Positions 49,965 through 58,812 of a DNA stretch of 64,000 nt are shown here, in pieces. The stretch's first letter is position 1. The number at the start of each line of letters is the position of its first letter. The translations under genes were made by a program, and so were the position numbers. The notes under the pieces are model-generated. The model was not told where the DNA came from. It saw only the letters and a list, made by a program, of their open reading frames with translations, and made no database searches. Origin of the DNA: Robbsia andropogonis (GTDB lineage Bacteria; Pseudomonadota; Gammaproteobacteria; Burkholderiales; Burkholderiaceae); assembly GCF_000970345.1 (NCBI RefSeq), contig NZ_LAQU01000022.1, forward strand, positions 24,993 to 88,992. Reading direction: 5' to 3'.

Positions 49965-50723
49965 ATGCTGCTCATTCCGGCCATCGATCTCAAGGACGGT
50001 CAGTGCGTCCGTCTCAAGCAAGGCGACATGGACCAGGTCACCGTGTTCAACGAAGATCCCGCTGCTGCGGCGCGACATTGGGTGGACCGTGGTGCCCGTC
50101 GACTCCATCTGGTCGATCTGAACGGCGCATTCGCCGGCAAGCCGCGCAACGAGGCGGCCATTCGGGCGATTATCCAGGAGGTCGGCAGTGACATTCCCGT
50201 GCAGTTAGGGGGTGGCATCCGCGATCTGAACACGATCGAGCGCTATCTGGATGACGGTCTGTCGTACGTCATCATCGGCACTGCCGCGGTGAAGAACCCG
50301 GGGCTGCTGAAGGACGCCTGCACGGCTTTCGCCGGGCACGTGATCGTTGGCCTGGACGCGAAGGACGGCAAGGTCGCCACGGATGGCTGGAGCAAGCTGA
50401 CCGGCCATGAAGTGGTGGATCTGGCCCGAAAATTCGAGGATTACGGCTGCGAGGGTATTATCTATACCGATATTGGCCGTGATGGCATGCTGCAGGGGCT
50501 CAATATCGACGCTACGGTACGACTGGCGCAAGCGGTCAAGATTCCGGTGATCGCCAGCGGAGGCCTGTCGAACATGGCGGATATCGATGCGCTGTGCGCG
50601 GTTGAATCGGAAGGCGTGCAAGGCGTGATCTGCGGCCGTGCGATCTATTCGGGTGACCTGGATTTCGCCGCCGCGCAAGTGCGCGCGGACGAACTGGGTG
50701 ACGCAAACGGCTTGGGGAGTTGA
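49965..50723 (+). CDS. hisA: ProFAR isomerase HisA
   Basis: HisA isomerises ProFAR to PRFAR. It is a half-barrel duplicate TIM fold. The catalytic Asp residues lie in [16 protein letters not shown] and [28 protein letters not shown] and [12 protein letters not shown] are phosphate-binding loops. The frame is open from 49869, but ATG 49965 ([10 protein letters not shown]) is the conserved start. Length 252 aa. hisF follows five bases after the stop. Confidence 0.97.
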   Translation: MLLIPAIDLKDGQCVRLKQGDMDQVTVFNEDPAAAARHWVDRGARRLHLVDLNGAFAGKPRNEAAIRAIIQEVGSDIPVQLGGGIRDLNTIERYLDDGLSYVIIGTAAVKNPGLLKDACTAFAGHVIVGLDAKDGKVATDGWSKLTGHEVVDLARKFEDYGCEGIIYTDIGRDGMLQGLNIDATVRLAQAVKIPVIASGGLSNMADIDALCAVESEGVQGVICGRAIYSGDLDFAAAQVRADELGDANGLGS

Positions 50724-50728
50724 GGGCG

Positions 50729-51508
50729 ATGGCGCTCGCGAAACGCATCATCCCGTGCCTGGACGTCAACGCCGGTCGCGTCGTCAAGGGCGTCAACTTC
50801 CTCGAGTTGCGTGACGCGGGCGACCCGGTGGAGATTGCCCGCCGCTACGATGCCGAAGGGGCCGACGAACTGACATTCCTCGATATCACCGCAAGCTCGG
50901 ATGAGCGCGGCCTGATCCTGCCGATCATCGAGGCCGTTGCCTCGCAGGTGTTCATTCCCCTGACAGTCGGCGGCGGCGTGCGCGCGGTGGAGGACTATCG
51001 TCGCCTGCTGAATGCCGGTGCGGACAAGATCAGCGTCAACTCGTCGGCCATCGCCAATCCGCAACTGGTTGCGGACGCCGCGGACAAATACGGCTCCCAA
51101 TGCATTGTCGTGGCCATCGACGCCAAGCGGGTAAGCGATGAGGGCGTCGATGCTGCGCCGCGCTGGGAAGTCTTCACGCATGGCGGTCGTCGCGCCACCG
51201 GCCTGGATGCGGTCGCGTGGGCAGTCAAAATGGCGCAACTGGGTGCCGGCGAAATCCTGCTGACCAGCATGGATCAGGACGGTACGAAGCGGGGCTTTGA
51301 TCTCGCACTGACACGCGCTGTCTCAGATGCGGTATCGGTCCCCGTGATTGCTTCCGGCGGCGTGGGCAATCTTGCGCATCTGGCGGAAGGCATCACGGAA
51401 GGTCATGCCGATGCCGTGCTGGCCGCGAGTATCTTCCATTACGGCGAATATTCCGTCGGCGAGGCGAAGCGTTTCATGGCCGAGCGCGGGATTCCGGTAC
51501 GTTTGTAA
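50729..51508 (+). CDS. hisF: Imidazole glycerol phosphate synthase cyclase HisF
   Basis: HisF uses ammonia from HisH to cyclise PRFAR. Catalytic Asp residues are in [15 protein letters not shown] and [12 protein letters not shown]. Phosphate loops are [16 protein letters not shown] and [18 protein letters not shown] 50729 follows GAGGG and gives 259 aa; a TTG at 50720 is in frame but unlikely. Confidence 0.97.
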   Translation: MALAKRIIPCLDVNAGRVVKGVNFLELRDAGDPVEIARRYDAEGADELTFLDITASSDERGLILPIIEAVASQVFIPLTVGGGVRAVEDYRRLLNAGADKISVNSSAIANPQLVADAADKYGSQCIVVAIDAKRVSDEGVDAAPRWEVFTHGGRRATGLDAVAWAVKMAQLGAGEILLTSMDQDGTKRGFDLALTRAVSDAVSVPVIASGGVGNLAHLAEGITEGHADAVLAASIFHYGEYSVGEAKRFMAERGIPVRL

Positions 51509-51563
51509 GTATCGATTAAAGGCCCACGGGCCATGACATCTCCATGCCGGACTCCGAGAGCAC

Positions 51564-52007
51564 ATGATGGACAACCGTACCGCGGTAAATGTATCGAGCA
51601 ACGCGCCGACGCTTCCTGTCTGGCTCGATTGCATCAAATGGGACGCAGCCGGGCTGGTGCCGGTGATCGCGCAGGATCATAAGAGCAATGACGTACTGAT
51701 GTTCGCGTGGATGGACCGCGAGGCACTTGCGAAGACGGTGGCGTTGCGCCGCGCGGTGTATTACTCCCGATCACGCAAACGGCTGTGGTTCAAAGGGGAG
51801 GAATCCGGCCATGTACAGCATGTGCATGACGTGCGTCTGGACTGCGATGAGGACGTCGTCCTGCTGAAAGTCGAGCAGGTATCCGGCATCGCCTGCCATA
51901 CCGGACGGCATTCCTGCTTTTTCCAGCAATTCCAGGGCGACCCGCAGACTGGTGGTTGGGTGAGCGTCGACCCTGTCCTGAAAGACCCGGAGCAGATCTA
52001 CAAATGA
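51564..52007 (+). CDS. hisI: Phosphoribosyl-AMP cyclohydrolase HisI
   Basis: HisI opens the adenine ring of phosphoribosyl-AMP, step three of the pathway. The zinc and magnesium motif is [18 protein letters not shown], followed by [29 protein letters not shown] is the substrate block. It is a separate enzyme (147 aa), not the HisIE fusion. Start ATG 51564; the next codon is also preceded by ATG. The stop overlaps hisE by four bases. Confidence 0.97.
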   Translation: MMDNRTAVNVSSNAPTLPVWLDCIKWDAAGLVPVIAQDHKSNDVLMFAWMDREALAKTVALRRAVYYSRSRKRLWFKGEESGHVQHVHDVRLDCDEDVVLLKVEQVSGIACHTGRHSCFFQQFQGDPQTGGWVSVDPVLKDPEQIYK

Positions 52008-52429
52008 GTAATGACAAGGCTGCGGCCGTTACGATATCGGGCGCCGAGCCGGGGGAGGCATCATCCCAGATCGCGCTGGGTGACGTGTTGGCGCGCCTCG
52101 GCGCGACGATCGACGGCAGAAAAGGGGGGGACCCCGATGCCTCGTACGTGGCGCGCCTGTTCCACAAGGGCGATGACGCGATCCTGAAGAAGATCGGCGA
52201 GGAAGCCTGCGAGGTGGTCATGGCGGCGAAGGACGTGCGTCATGGCGCCGCGCCCGCCGGATTGGTCGGCGAGGTCGCCGATCTGTGGTTCCATTGCTTG
52301 ATTGCCCTATCCCGTTTCGACCTGACCCCGGCGGATGTGGTGGCGGAACTGGCGCGACGCGAAGGCCTGCCGGGTCTTGAGGAAAAGGCGTTGCGGAAGG
52401 TCAAGGAACGAGAGCAATCCGGTCACTGA
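52004..52429 (+). CDS. hisE: Phosphoribosyl-ATP pyrophosphatase HisE
   Basis: HisE hydrolyses phosphoribosyl-ATP, step two of the pathway. It is an all-alpha MazG-like enzyme. The metal-binding [11 protein letters not shown] and [13 protein letters not shown] motifs are intact, after [21 protein letters not shown]. About 25 residues at the N-terminus are extra. ATG 52004 lies in the hisI stop. It is the last histidine gene. Confidence 0.96.
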   Translation: MSNDKAAAVTISGAEPGEASSQIALGDVLARLGATIDGRKGGDPDASYVARLFHKGDDAILKKIGEEACEVVMAAKDVRHGAAPAGLVGEVADLWFHCLIALSRFDLTPADVVAELARREGLPGLEEKALRKVKEREQSGH

Positions 52430-52446
52430 CCAAAAGCGAGGGGCAG

Positions 52447-53025
52447 ATGAGCGAGTTCGAACGCAGGAAGCAGGAAGCCGAAACGGTCGAGATTGTCAGT
52501 GAAGTCGTCCTGGACGATAGGACTCGCCGCCAACGCGAGCAAGCGCGCGCGGAGGCGCAGGGTGGCCCAGGCGGGCGAGGGGATGGCCGGTTTGGTGGCC
52601 GCGGTCCGGGCGATGACACCTTTGATGCCCGGTTCGGCGGCGGTGGCTCAGGTCTTGGCGGCGCCGATTACCGTGACGTATCGTCCGGAGGCGAGGATAT
52701 TGCGACGCTCCGGACGTTATCGCACATCCTGTACGCCTTATACGCCTTCAGCCCGTTCACGGGGGGATTGGCCGGCATCGTGGCGCTCATCATCGACTAC
52801 GTGCGTCGGCCCGCGATGCGGGGCACCGTCTATTTATCCCATTCCGTCTGGAGGACCCGAACCTTCTGGTGGACGCTGGTCGGGAGTGTCGTTGGATGGT
52901 CGATGTTTTGGAACCATTTCGGTGCCGGACTCCTGTTTGTCGTTTCAATCTGGTATATCTACCGCTGTGTCAAAGGATGGTTGCGCCTGTTGGAAAGCAA
53001 GCCGGTGTTGGGACGCTGGTTCTGA
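52447..53025 (+). CDS. DUF4870-like membrane protein with Gly-rich N-terminus
   Basis: The last 110 residues show a membrane domain of about three segments (LYALYAFSPFTGGLAGIVALIIDYVRR, then WWTLVGSVVGWSMFWNHF and LLFVVSIWYIYRCVKGWLRLLE), which matches DUF4870-type proteins. The first 75 residues are charged, then Gly/Arg/Asp-rich and low in complexity. No function is known. It starts 17 bases after hisE with GAGGGGCAG before the ATG, so it is likely read with the his operon. A conserved place between hisE and hinT is typical of Burkholderia. Confidence 0.8.
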   Translation: MSEFERRKQEAETVEIVSEVVLDDRTRRQREQARAEAQGGPGGRGDGRFGGRGPGDDTFDARFGGGGSGLGGADYRDVSSGGEDIATLRTLSHILYALYAFSPFTGGLAGIVALIIDYVRRPAMRGTVYLSHSVWRTRTFWWTLVGSVVGWSMFWNHFGAGLLFVVSIWYIYRCVKGWLRLLESKPVLGRWF

Positions 53026-53073
53026 CCGGCGGATGTGACCGGGAATCACGAAACCGGCTTTAGCGAGAAACCG

Positions 53074-53436
53074 ATGAGCGAACACGACTGCATTTTCTGC
53101 AAAATCGTCCGTGGTGAGATTCCGAGCAAGAAGATCTACGAGGACGACGAGTTTTATGCATTTCATGACATCCGGCCTGCCGCACCGACCCATGCCCTGG
53201 TGATTCCGAAACGGCACATCGAGACGCTTTCGGCGGTGACGGATGCCGACGCGCCGTTGCTTGGTAGAATGCTGGTCCTGACATCCCGCCTGGCCGCCGA
53301 ATTGGGATGTGCCTATACGGGCGGTGAAACGGGGTTCCGGACGGTCATCAATACCGGACCCAATGGTGGACAAGAGGTATATCATTTGCACGCGCATATT
53401 CTCGGTGGCCCACGTCCCTGGGCGCGAATGAACTGA
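53074..53436 (+). CDS. hinT: HIT family purine nucleoside phosphoramidase HinT
   Basis: HinT hydrolyses AMP-lysine and other nucleoside phosphoramidates. The N-terminus CIFCKIVRGEIPSKKIYEDDEF is typical, and the histidine triad is HLHAHILGG. Length 120 aa. ATG 53074 fits; the frame extends 13 codons upstream to a GTG. It lies between the his operon and tatA as in relatives. Confidence 0.95.
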   Translation: MSEHDCIFCKIVRGEIPSKKIYEDDEFYAFHDIRPAAPTHALVIPKRHIETLSAVTDADAPLLGRMLVLTSRLAAELGCAYTGGETGFRTVINTGPNGGQEVYHLHAHILGGPRPWARMN

Positions 53437-53615
53437 CATCGCGCGATGGATAGGCTGGTTTGACGGCCGTTGTGTGCATAACACGATCATGCGACAAGGT
53501 ATTTTCCCTGTGGCATAGTCCCTGACGTCGCGGGATGCGGGTATGACGGGCGAACCGCGACGCATGGCAGGTAAGGCTTGCCGCCTTTTCGGCGGGAAGT
53601 AATCGGAGAAGGGTA

Positions 53616-53858
53616 ATGGGTTCGCTGAGTATTTGGCATTGGCTGATCGTGCTGGTTATCGTGGCGTTGGTATTCGGCACGAAGAAACTCCGTAACATGG
53701 GTTCCGACCTCGGCGGTGCGGTCAAGGGCTTCAAGGAAGGCATGAAAGACGCCGACGCGCCAGCAAACGGCGAAAATGCACCCCCGCGTGGCGAGTCGAT
53801 CGCGCGCGCGAAGGACACCGTCGACGTCGACGCGAAAGAGCGTAGCAGCCAACATTAA
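53616..53858 (+). CDS. tatA: Twin-arginine translocase subunit TatA
   Basis: TatA forms the variable ring that lets folded proteins cross the inner membrane. It has the short N-terminal span ([20 protein letters not shown]), the hinge [24 protein letters not shown] and a charged tail. Length 80 aa. GGAGAAGGG shortly precedes ATG 53616. tatB lies 370 bases downstream, further than usual. Visible clients here are MsrP and the Rieske protein. Confidence 0.96.
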   Translation: MGSLSIWHWLIVLVIVALVFGTKKLRNMGSDLGGAVKGFKEGMKDADAPANGENAPPRGESIARAKDTVDVDAKERSSQH

Positions 53859-54228
53859 GCGGTTGCCGCCAGCCCGCGCCATCGCGCGCGTTGGCGTGGT
53901 GTCGCACCAGGCCGCGTGGGTGGCGGCGTCGCATGCTGCACACGCCAGGTTGCCAGGGCAGTGTTCGAGTGGGAGGTGGTTTCGGACGCCTTCGCTTTGG
54001 GCGATTCCCCCGGTTTTGACTGGCTGTTGCATGGTGGCCGGCCAAGTGAGCCGGCGATCCGAGGGCCGGCGGCGTGATGCACGGTCAGATGCAATCGCCG
54101 TTCGGACGCTTGATTGCGTGGACGACGCGATGACCGCACCGGCCGACGCGATCGCCTTGCCGCATGCGCGCCAATGTCCCAGGTATGATCCTCTCACGTC
54201 AACGTCCTAACGAACGCCACAAAACGCC
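53859..54228. other. 370-base tatA-tatB gap
   Basis: No supported gene is seen; the open frames crossing it have no family likeness or ribosome site. GCCGGC repeats near 54037-54070 can form weak stems. A TATGAT at 54184-54189 may be a -10 giving tatB its own promoter, with no clear -35. Confidence 0.45.
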
Positions 54229-54957
54229 ATGCTTGATCTTGGATTGTCAAAACTCGCGATCATCGGCGTTGTTGCGCTTGTCGTGATCGGGCCGGAGCGC
54301 CTGCCTCGCGTGGCACGCGCGGCAGGCCTGTTGCTCGGGCGTGCTCAACGCTATATCAACGATGTCAAGGCCGAGGTCGCGCGCGAGATGGACATGTCCG
54401 ACCTGAAGGCGGCCAAATCCCAGTTTGAAGACGCGGCCCGGGACATGCACGGCTCCGTCAACACGCATATGCGTGCGACCGAGGAATCGCTGCGTGGTGT
54501 CGGTGCATCGATGAAAGAGGCGGAATCGTCATTGAATGATACGTGGCGATCGTTATCCCCCGACCCCGCTCCCGGTACCCAGGCGGCGCTGTCCACGCAC
54601 ACCGGGGAATCGAGCCACATCGGTGGCGGGCTGAACCCCTCCGGCTATAGTGTCTATGACGAGACGGATACGGGGGCAACGATACCTTTTGGTGGATCAT
54701 CGCTGCCTGCGGCCGAGCATGCGGCGAACCTGGCTGCCAGCGACCTGCGTGACGCGGCCGCACGTGAAAACGACGGTCTGCGCTATAGGGCGGGCCCGCT
54801 GCCCGCCCGTCGACGGAATTGGCGCGTCAAACAGGCGACACAACCGGTGTGGTACAAGCGTGCACAAGGCATCCGTTCGCAACTGCAGTCGGGTGCCGCG
54901 CGCGTGGCGCGTCATCGCGCGGTGGACAGCAGCCGTCCGCCGACGCGTTTTCTCTGA
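54229..54957 (+). CDS. tatB: Twin-arginine translocase subunit TatB
   Basis: TatB with TatC forms the receptor for twin-arginine signals. The N-terminus MLDLGLSKLAIIGVVALVVIG has the span, followed by the conserved PERLPRVARAAG and a long amphipathic helix. At 242 aa it is longer than the usual 140-180; the tail is Ser/Thr/Gly-rich and ends in a basic segment. It is followed by tatC after 54 bases. Confidence 0.95.
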   Translation: MLDLGLSKLAIIGVVALVVIGPERLPRVARAAGLLLGRAQRYINDVKAEVAREMDMSDLKAAKSQFEDAARDMHGSVNTHMRATEESLRGVGASMKEAESSLNDTWRSLSPDPAPGTQAALSTHTGESSHIGGGLNPSGYSVYDETDTGATIPFGGSSLPAAEHAANLAASDLRDAAARENDGLRYRAGPLPARRRNWRVKQATQPVWYKRAQGIRSQLQSGAARVARHRAVDSSRPPTRFL

Positions 54958-55011
54958 CCGGGGTCTTCAAGACGTGGTTTCCAAAAGCATTGCAGTAGGC
55001 GCGAGGCAGGC

Positions 55012-55827
55012 GTGAGCGACCCGAATAAATCAGAACACCCATCGCAGCAGAACGCTGCCGCCGATGGCTCGGTGGGCGAGGAAAGTTTCATTTCGCATCT
55101 GGTCGAATTACGAGATCGGATCATGCGGGCGGGTATCGCCGTGATCGTCGTTTTCGTCAGTTTGGTCTACTGGGCACCGGACATCTTCAAGCTGTTGGCG
55201 CGGCCATTGCTGCAGAACCTGCCGGCGGACGGCAAGATGATCGTCACCGACGTCACCGGCTCTTTTTTCGTGCCGATGAAAGTAACGATGATGGTTGCCT
55301 TTGTCATCGCGCTGCCCATTGTCCTGTATCAATTGTGGGCCTTTGTCGCGCCGGGACTGTACCTGCACGAAAAGCGGCTGATCATGCCCTTGGTCAGCAG
55401 CAGCTACATCTTGTTCCTGAGCGGGATGGCATTTGCCTACTTTGTCGTGTTCCCGACGATTTTCCGTGTCATGGCGCATTACAACGCACCATTGGGCGCG
55501 GAAATGACCACGGACATCGACAACTATCTGAGCTTCGCGTTGACGATGTTCCTGTGCTTCGGCGTGACGTTCGAGGTGCCGATTCTCGTCGTCCTGCTGG
55601 TGCGGATGGGATTTGTCGAGCTGAAGAAGCTGAAGGAAATCCGCGCGTACGTCGTGGTAGGCGCCTTCATCATTGCCGCGGTGGTAACGCCGCCTGACGT
55701 GGTGTCCCAACTGATCCTCGCCGTGCCGCTGGTGTTGCTCTACGAGGTAGGCCTGATAGCCGCGCGTTTCTTTGTGCCCAAGCGGGATGACGCACCTGCG
55801 GAAACCCTGCCCGTGCGTCGTGACTAA
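55012..55827 (+). CDS. tatC: Twin-arginine translocase subunit TatC
   Basis: TatC is the six-span core that binds twin-arginine signal peptides. Key blocks: SHLVELRDRIMRA with the conserved Glu, MKVTMMVAFVIALPIVLYQLWAFVAPGLYLHEKR, and TPPDVVSQLILAVPLVLLYEVGL. It starts at GTG 55012 after GAGGCAGG. Length 271 aa with a short acidic N-terminus and a charged tail. It ends in a strong terminator. Confidence 0.97.
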   Translation: MSDPNKSEHPSQQNAAADGSVGEESFISHLVELRDRIMRAGIAVIVVFVSLVYWAPDIFKLLARPLLQNLPADGKMIVTDVTGSFFVPMKVTMMVAFVIALPIVLYQLWAFVAPGLYLHEKRLIMPLVSSSYILFLSGMAFAYFVVFPTIFRVMAHYNAPLGAEMTTDIDNYLSFALTMFLCFGVTFEVPILVVLLVRMGFVELKKLKEIRAYVVVGAFIIAAVVTPPDVVSQLILAVPLVLLYEVGLIAARFFVPKRDDAPAETLPVRRD

Positions 55828-55851
55828 GCGCTGATGATCGGGGGGGGCAAT

Positions 55852-55882
55852 GCAAAATGCCGCGCCAGACGCGGCATTTTGC
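55852..55882. terminator. Bidirectional terminator between tatC and the DegS-like gene
   Basis: GCAAAATGCCGCG at 55852-55864 and CGCGGCATTTTGC at 55870-55882 form a perfect 13-base-pair stem over loop CCAGA. The T and A runs lie inside the stem, so it can work on both strands for the convergent genes. Confidence 0.85.
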
Positions 55883-55928
55883 TGTGGCGGCTCACGGCCA
55901 TCGGTGCCGCTCCATTGCGGCAAATGGC

Positions 55929-57188
55929 TTACTCGTCGTCGTTGCTGCTCTTCAAGGGCCGTGGGCGCTTGCCGATCTGGACGGTGATATCCATCGGCTT
56001 GCCCTTGCGGATGATATGCATCGTCGCATCCGTGCCCGGTGCAATCTGCGCCACGGCATTGAGCAGGGAAACGGTCTCCGTCACTTTCGTGTCGTTCACG
56101 CCGACGATAATATCGCCCGGACGGATGCCGGCCTTGTCCGCCGGTCCGCCCTGCAGCAAACCGGCGACAATGGCGCCGCTATGCTGATCCAGGTGAAACG
56201 CTTGCGCGACTTGCTTCGTCAGATCTTGCGGTTCGACACCGATCCAGCCACGTGTCACGCTTCCGGTCTTGATGATGCTGTCGAGGACCATTCGTGCCGT
56301 GGTCACCGGGGTAGCGAAACCAATGCCGAGTGAACCGCCGCTGCGCGAGTAGATGGCCGTATTGATGCCGATGACGTCGCCGTCGGTATTGATCAGCGCG
56401 CCCCCTGAATTGCCCGGATTGATCGCCGCGTCGGTCTGGATGAAGTTCTCGAACGGGGTGATCCCCAGGTGATTGCGGCCGAGCGCGCTGACGATCCCCA
56501 TCGTTACCGTTTCGCCGACGGCGAACGGGTTGCCGATGGCGAGCACGACGTCGCCCACGCGTGTGTGATCGAGATCGCCCCAACTGACGGTCGGCAGGTG
56601 CTGCAGGTCGATCTTCAGCACGGCGAGGTCCGTATCCGGATCGGAACCGATGACTTTGGCGTGCGTCTTGCGGCCATCGGCCAATGCGATCTCGATTTCG
56701 TCCGCGCCATCGATCACGTGCTGGTTCGTCAGGATGTATCCTTCTGGGCTGACGATGACGCCGGAGCCGAGGTTTGCGGAAGGCGCGCGTTCCTGGCGGC
56801 GCTTGCCGTAGAGGTAGCGGTACAGCGGATCGTTCAACCGCGGATCGTGTGCCTTGCTCTTGGGCGCGCCTTTCGTGGAATAGACGTTGACGACGGCGGG
56901 CATGGCTTTCTGCGCCGCGTCCGCGTAGGACGTACCGCTGTCCGCGCGCTGCCGTCCGTGCAACAATTGGTCCGCCAGAGACGGTGGCCCTTGCGCAGGG
57001 TTTCCGACGCGGCCGGCGGCGCTGGAGGCGGTGTCGGCCGTATCCGGGCCGGTTTCAGCGGAACCGGCGGGATGCGAGGACCAGCCGCGATGCGGCAGCC
57101 ACTCCGGCTTCAACGTGGAGATCACGAAGAGTATGGCCAGCAGGACGGTGACCGCCTGTGCGAACAATAACCAGCAGCGCTTGAGCAT
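55929..57188 (-). CDS. Membrane-anchored trypsin-like protease, DegS/DegQ family
   Basis: An N-terminal span (LLFAQAVTVLLAILFVISTL) anchors the protein in the inner membrane. The protease triad is complete: His in LTNQHVIDG, Asp in DTDLAVLKI, Ser in NPGNSGGALI. One PDZ domain follows (AFHLDQHSGAIVAGLLQGGPADKAGIRPGDIIVGVND). One PDZ and a membrane anchor are the DegS/AlgW layout, although related Burkholderia genes are often called DegQ or DO-family. It may sense misfolded outer-membrane proteins. Length 419 aa with an Ala/Gly/Pro-rich linker. It diverges from the Nif3-like gene. Confidence 0.93.
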   Translation of the reverse strand: MLKRCWLLFAQAVTVLLAILFVISTLKPEWLPHRGWSSHPAGSAETGPDTADTASSAAGRVGNPAQGPPSLADQLLHGRQRADSGTSYADAAQKAMPAVVNVYSTKGAPKSKAHDPRLNDPLYRYLYGKRRQERAPSANLGSGVIVSPEGYILTNQHVIDGADEIEIALADGRKTHAKVIGSDPDTDLAVLKIDLQHLPTVSWGDLDHTRVGDVVLAIGNPFAVGETVTMGIVSALGRNHLGITPFENFIQTDAAINPGNSGGALINTDGDVIGINTAIYSRSGGSLGIGFATPVTTARMVLDSIIKTGSVTRGWIGVEPQDLTKQVAQAFHLDQHSGAIVAGLLQGGPADKAGIRPGDIIVGVNDTKVTETVSLLNAVAQIAPGTDATMHIIRKGKPMDITVQIGKRPRPLKSSNDDE

Positions 57189-57271
57189 CGAGACGAATAA
57201 CCTGAATTTCGGGGTGTTCGGGCATGACCGACCTGACGAATTAACGCTTTTATCGAATCGAGGACCGAATC

Positions 57272-58030
57272 GTGGACGGCATTGTGGACCGAAATGAACT
57301 GGAATTGTATCTGAACAATCTACTGGAAATCGGGCGGTTCCGCGACTACGCCCCGAATGGCTTGCAGGTTGAAGGCCGCCGCAAGGTCGCGAAGCTTGCC
57401 ACCGGTGTCACGGCGTCCATGGAGTTGCTGGACCAGGCGCTCGAATGGGGCGCGGACGCGATCCTGGTGCACCACGGCTATTTCTGGAAGAACGAGCGCC
57501 CCGCCATCACCGGTATGAAGGCCGCGCGCCTGCGTAGGCTGATGCAGGCGGACGTCAGTTTGTTTGCCTATCATTTACCGCTCGATTCGCATCCGGAGCT
57601 GGGCAACAACGTGCAATTGGCCAAGCGCCTTGGCTGGATCGCCGATGGCCGGTTCGGGCCGGATGACATGGGGTGGTCATCGGCGCTGCCGTTTCCGGTC
57701 ACCCTCGAATCGTTGACGAAGCACATCGAGAACACGCTGGGCCGTGCGCCGTTGGTGATTGGCGACGCCCAAGTGGAGGTGCGTCGCGTGGCCTGGTGTA
57801 CCGGCGGCGCGCAAGGCTATTTCGACGAGGCGGTGGCTGCCGGCGTCGATGTCTATATCAGCGGCGAAATCTCGGAGCAAACCACGCATATCGCACGTGA
57901 GACCGGGGTGGCGTATATTGCTGCGGGGCATCATGCCACCGAACGCTACGGTGTGCAGGCTGTCGGCGAGCGTATCGCCGATATGTTTGGTGTCACGCAC
58001 CAATTCTTCGATGTCTTCAATCCGGTGTGA
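57272..58030 (+). CDS. Nif3-like dinuclear metal centre protein
   Basis: Members of the NIF3/YbgI family are toroid proteins with a two-metal site; some act as GTP cyclohydrolase I type 2 homologues, but the role is uncertain. Metal ligands are in [30 protein letters not shown], and [16 protein letters not shown] with [11 protein letters not shown] near the end. Length 252 aa. It begins at GTG 57272 (GTG 57284 also possible; the ATG at 57292 is out of frame). Its place upstream of petA is conserved in Burkholderia. Confidence 0.93.
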   Translation: MDGIVDRNELELYLNNLLEIGRFRDYAPNGLQVEGRRKVAKLATGVTASMELLDQALEWGADAILVHHGYFWKNERPAITGMKAARLRRLMQADVSLFAYHLPLDSHPELGNNVQLAKRLGWIADGRFGPDDMGWSSALPFPVTLESLTKHIENTLGRAPLVIGDAQVEVRRVAWCTGGAQGYFDEAVAAGVDVYISGEISEQTTHIARETGVAYIAAGHHATERYGVQAVGERIADMFGVTHQFFDVFNPV

Positions 58031-58113
58031 ATCGGCGGCACGACGACGCGCCCGGCCTGGCGACATCGCGTGCGTGGGCGCTGTTTCCGACACTGCTTTC
58101 TTTTTGGGCTTTG

Positions 58114-58812
58114 ATGCCGTATCCAGATGAATCGCCCGACCCCCGGCGGCACGAACAACCGGACCCCCATGCCGAAGGCACGCGGGGCACTGGCGATGAT
58201 GACCGCATAGAGGGCGTCCATCGTGCGCGTCGTATGTGGATGGCCACCACGACCGCGCTCGCGGCTGCTGGCGGTGTCGTTGCAGTGATCCCGCTGGTGC
58301 GATCGCTGTCACCAACGGAGGCCGCACAGGAAGCAGCGGGTCCGGTGACGGTGGATATCGCTGGACTGGCACCCGGCAAGATGGTGACGGTGCGCTGGCG
58401 AGGCGTGCCGGTGTGGGTGTTGCATCGCACGCCCGAGATGATGCGAGACGTCCTTGCCGCTGTGCCGGACTTGGTGGACCCGTTGACGGCGCATCCGTAT
58501 TCGATGCCACTGCCGGCATACTGCGCCAACCCTTATCGTTCGCGCGCCGAGCATCCGGAGATCATCGTGCTGGTGGGGGTGTGTACGCATCTGGGCTGCA
58601 CACCCGCGCCACGTTTCACGCCGGGCGCGCAGCCCCATCTGCCCAACGATTGGCCTGGCGGCTGGCTCTGTCCCTGTCATGGATCGACGTTCGATCTGGC
58701 GGGGCGGGTATTCAAGAACAAGCCTGCGCCACAGAATCTGGATATCCCGCGCCATATGTATGAAACGCCCACGCGATTGCTGATTGGGCGCGACGAACAG
58801 GGGGACGCGTGA
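58114..58812 (+). CDS. petA: Ubiquinol-cytochrome c reductase Rieske iron-sulfur subunit PetA
   Basis: PetA carries the 2Fe-2S cluster of the bc1 complex. A twin-arginine-like signal anchor (RARRMWMATTTALAAAGG) holds it in the membrane. Cluster ligands are Cys/His in GVCTHLGCTP and LCPCHGSTFDLAGRVF. The frame begins at GTG 58027 inside the Nif3 stop. ATG 58114 (MPYPDESPDP) is preferred for a normal length of 232 aa. It overlaps petB by four bases. Confidence 0.95.
   Translation: MPYPDESPDPRRHEQPDPHAEGTRGTGDDDRIEGVHRARRMWMATTTALAAAGGVVAVIPLVRSLSPTEAAQEAAGPVTVDIAGLAPGKMVTVRWRGVPVWVLHRTPEMMRDVLAAVPDLVDPLTAHPYSMPLPAYCANPYRSRAEHPEIIVLVGVCTHLGCTPAPRFTPGAQPHLPNDWPGGWLCPCHGSTFDLAGRVFKNKPAPQNLDIPRHMYETPTRLLIGRDEQGDA

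Noticed and set aside
53487..54197. 236-codon minus-strand frame over tatA and the gap
   Set aside because: Overlaps a solid tatA, has no recognisable domain, and is Arg/Ala/Thr-rich as shadows here usually are.
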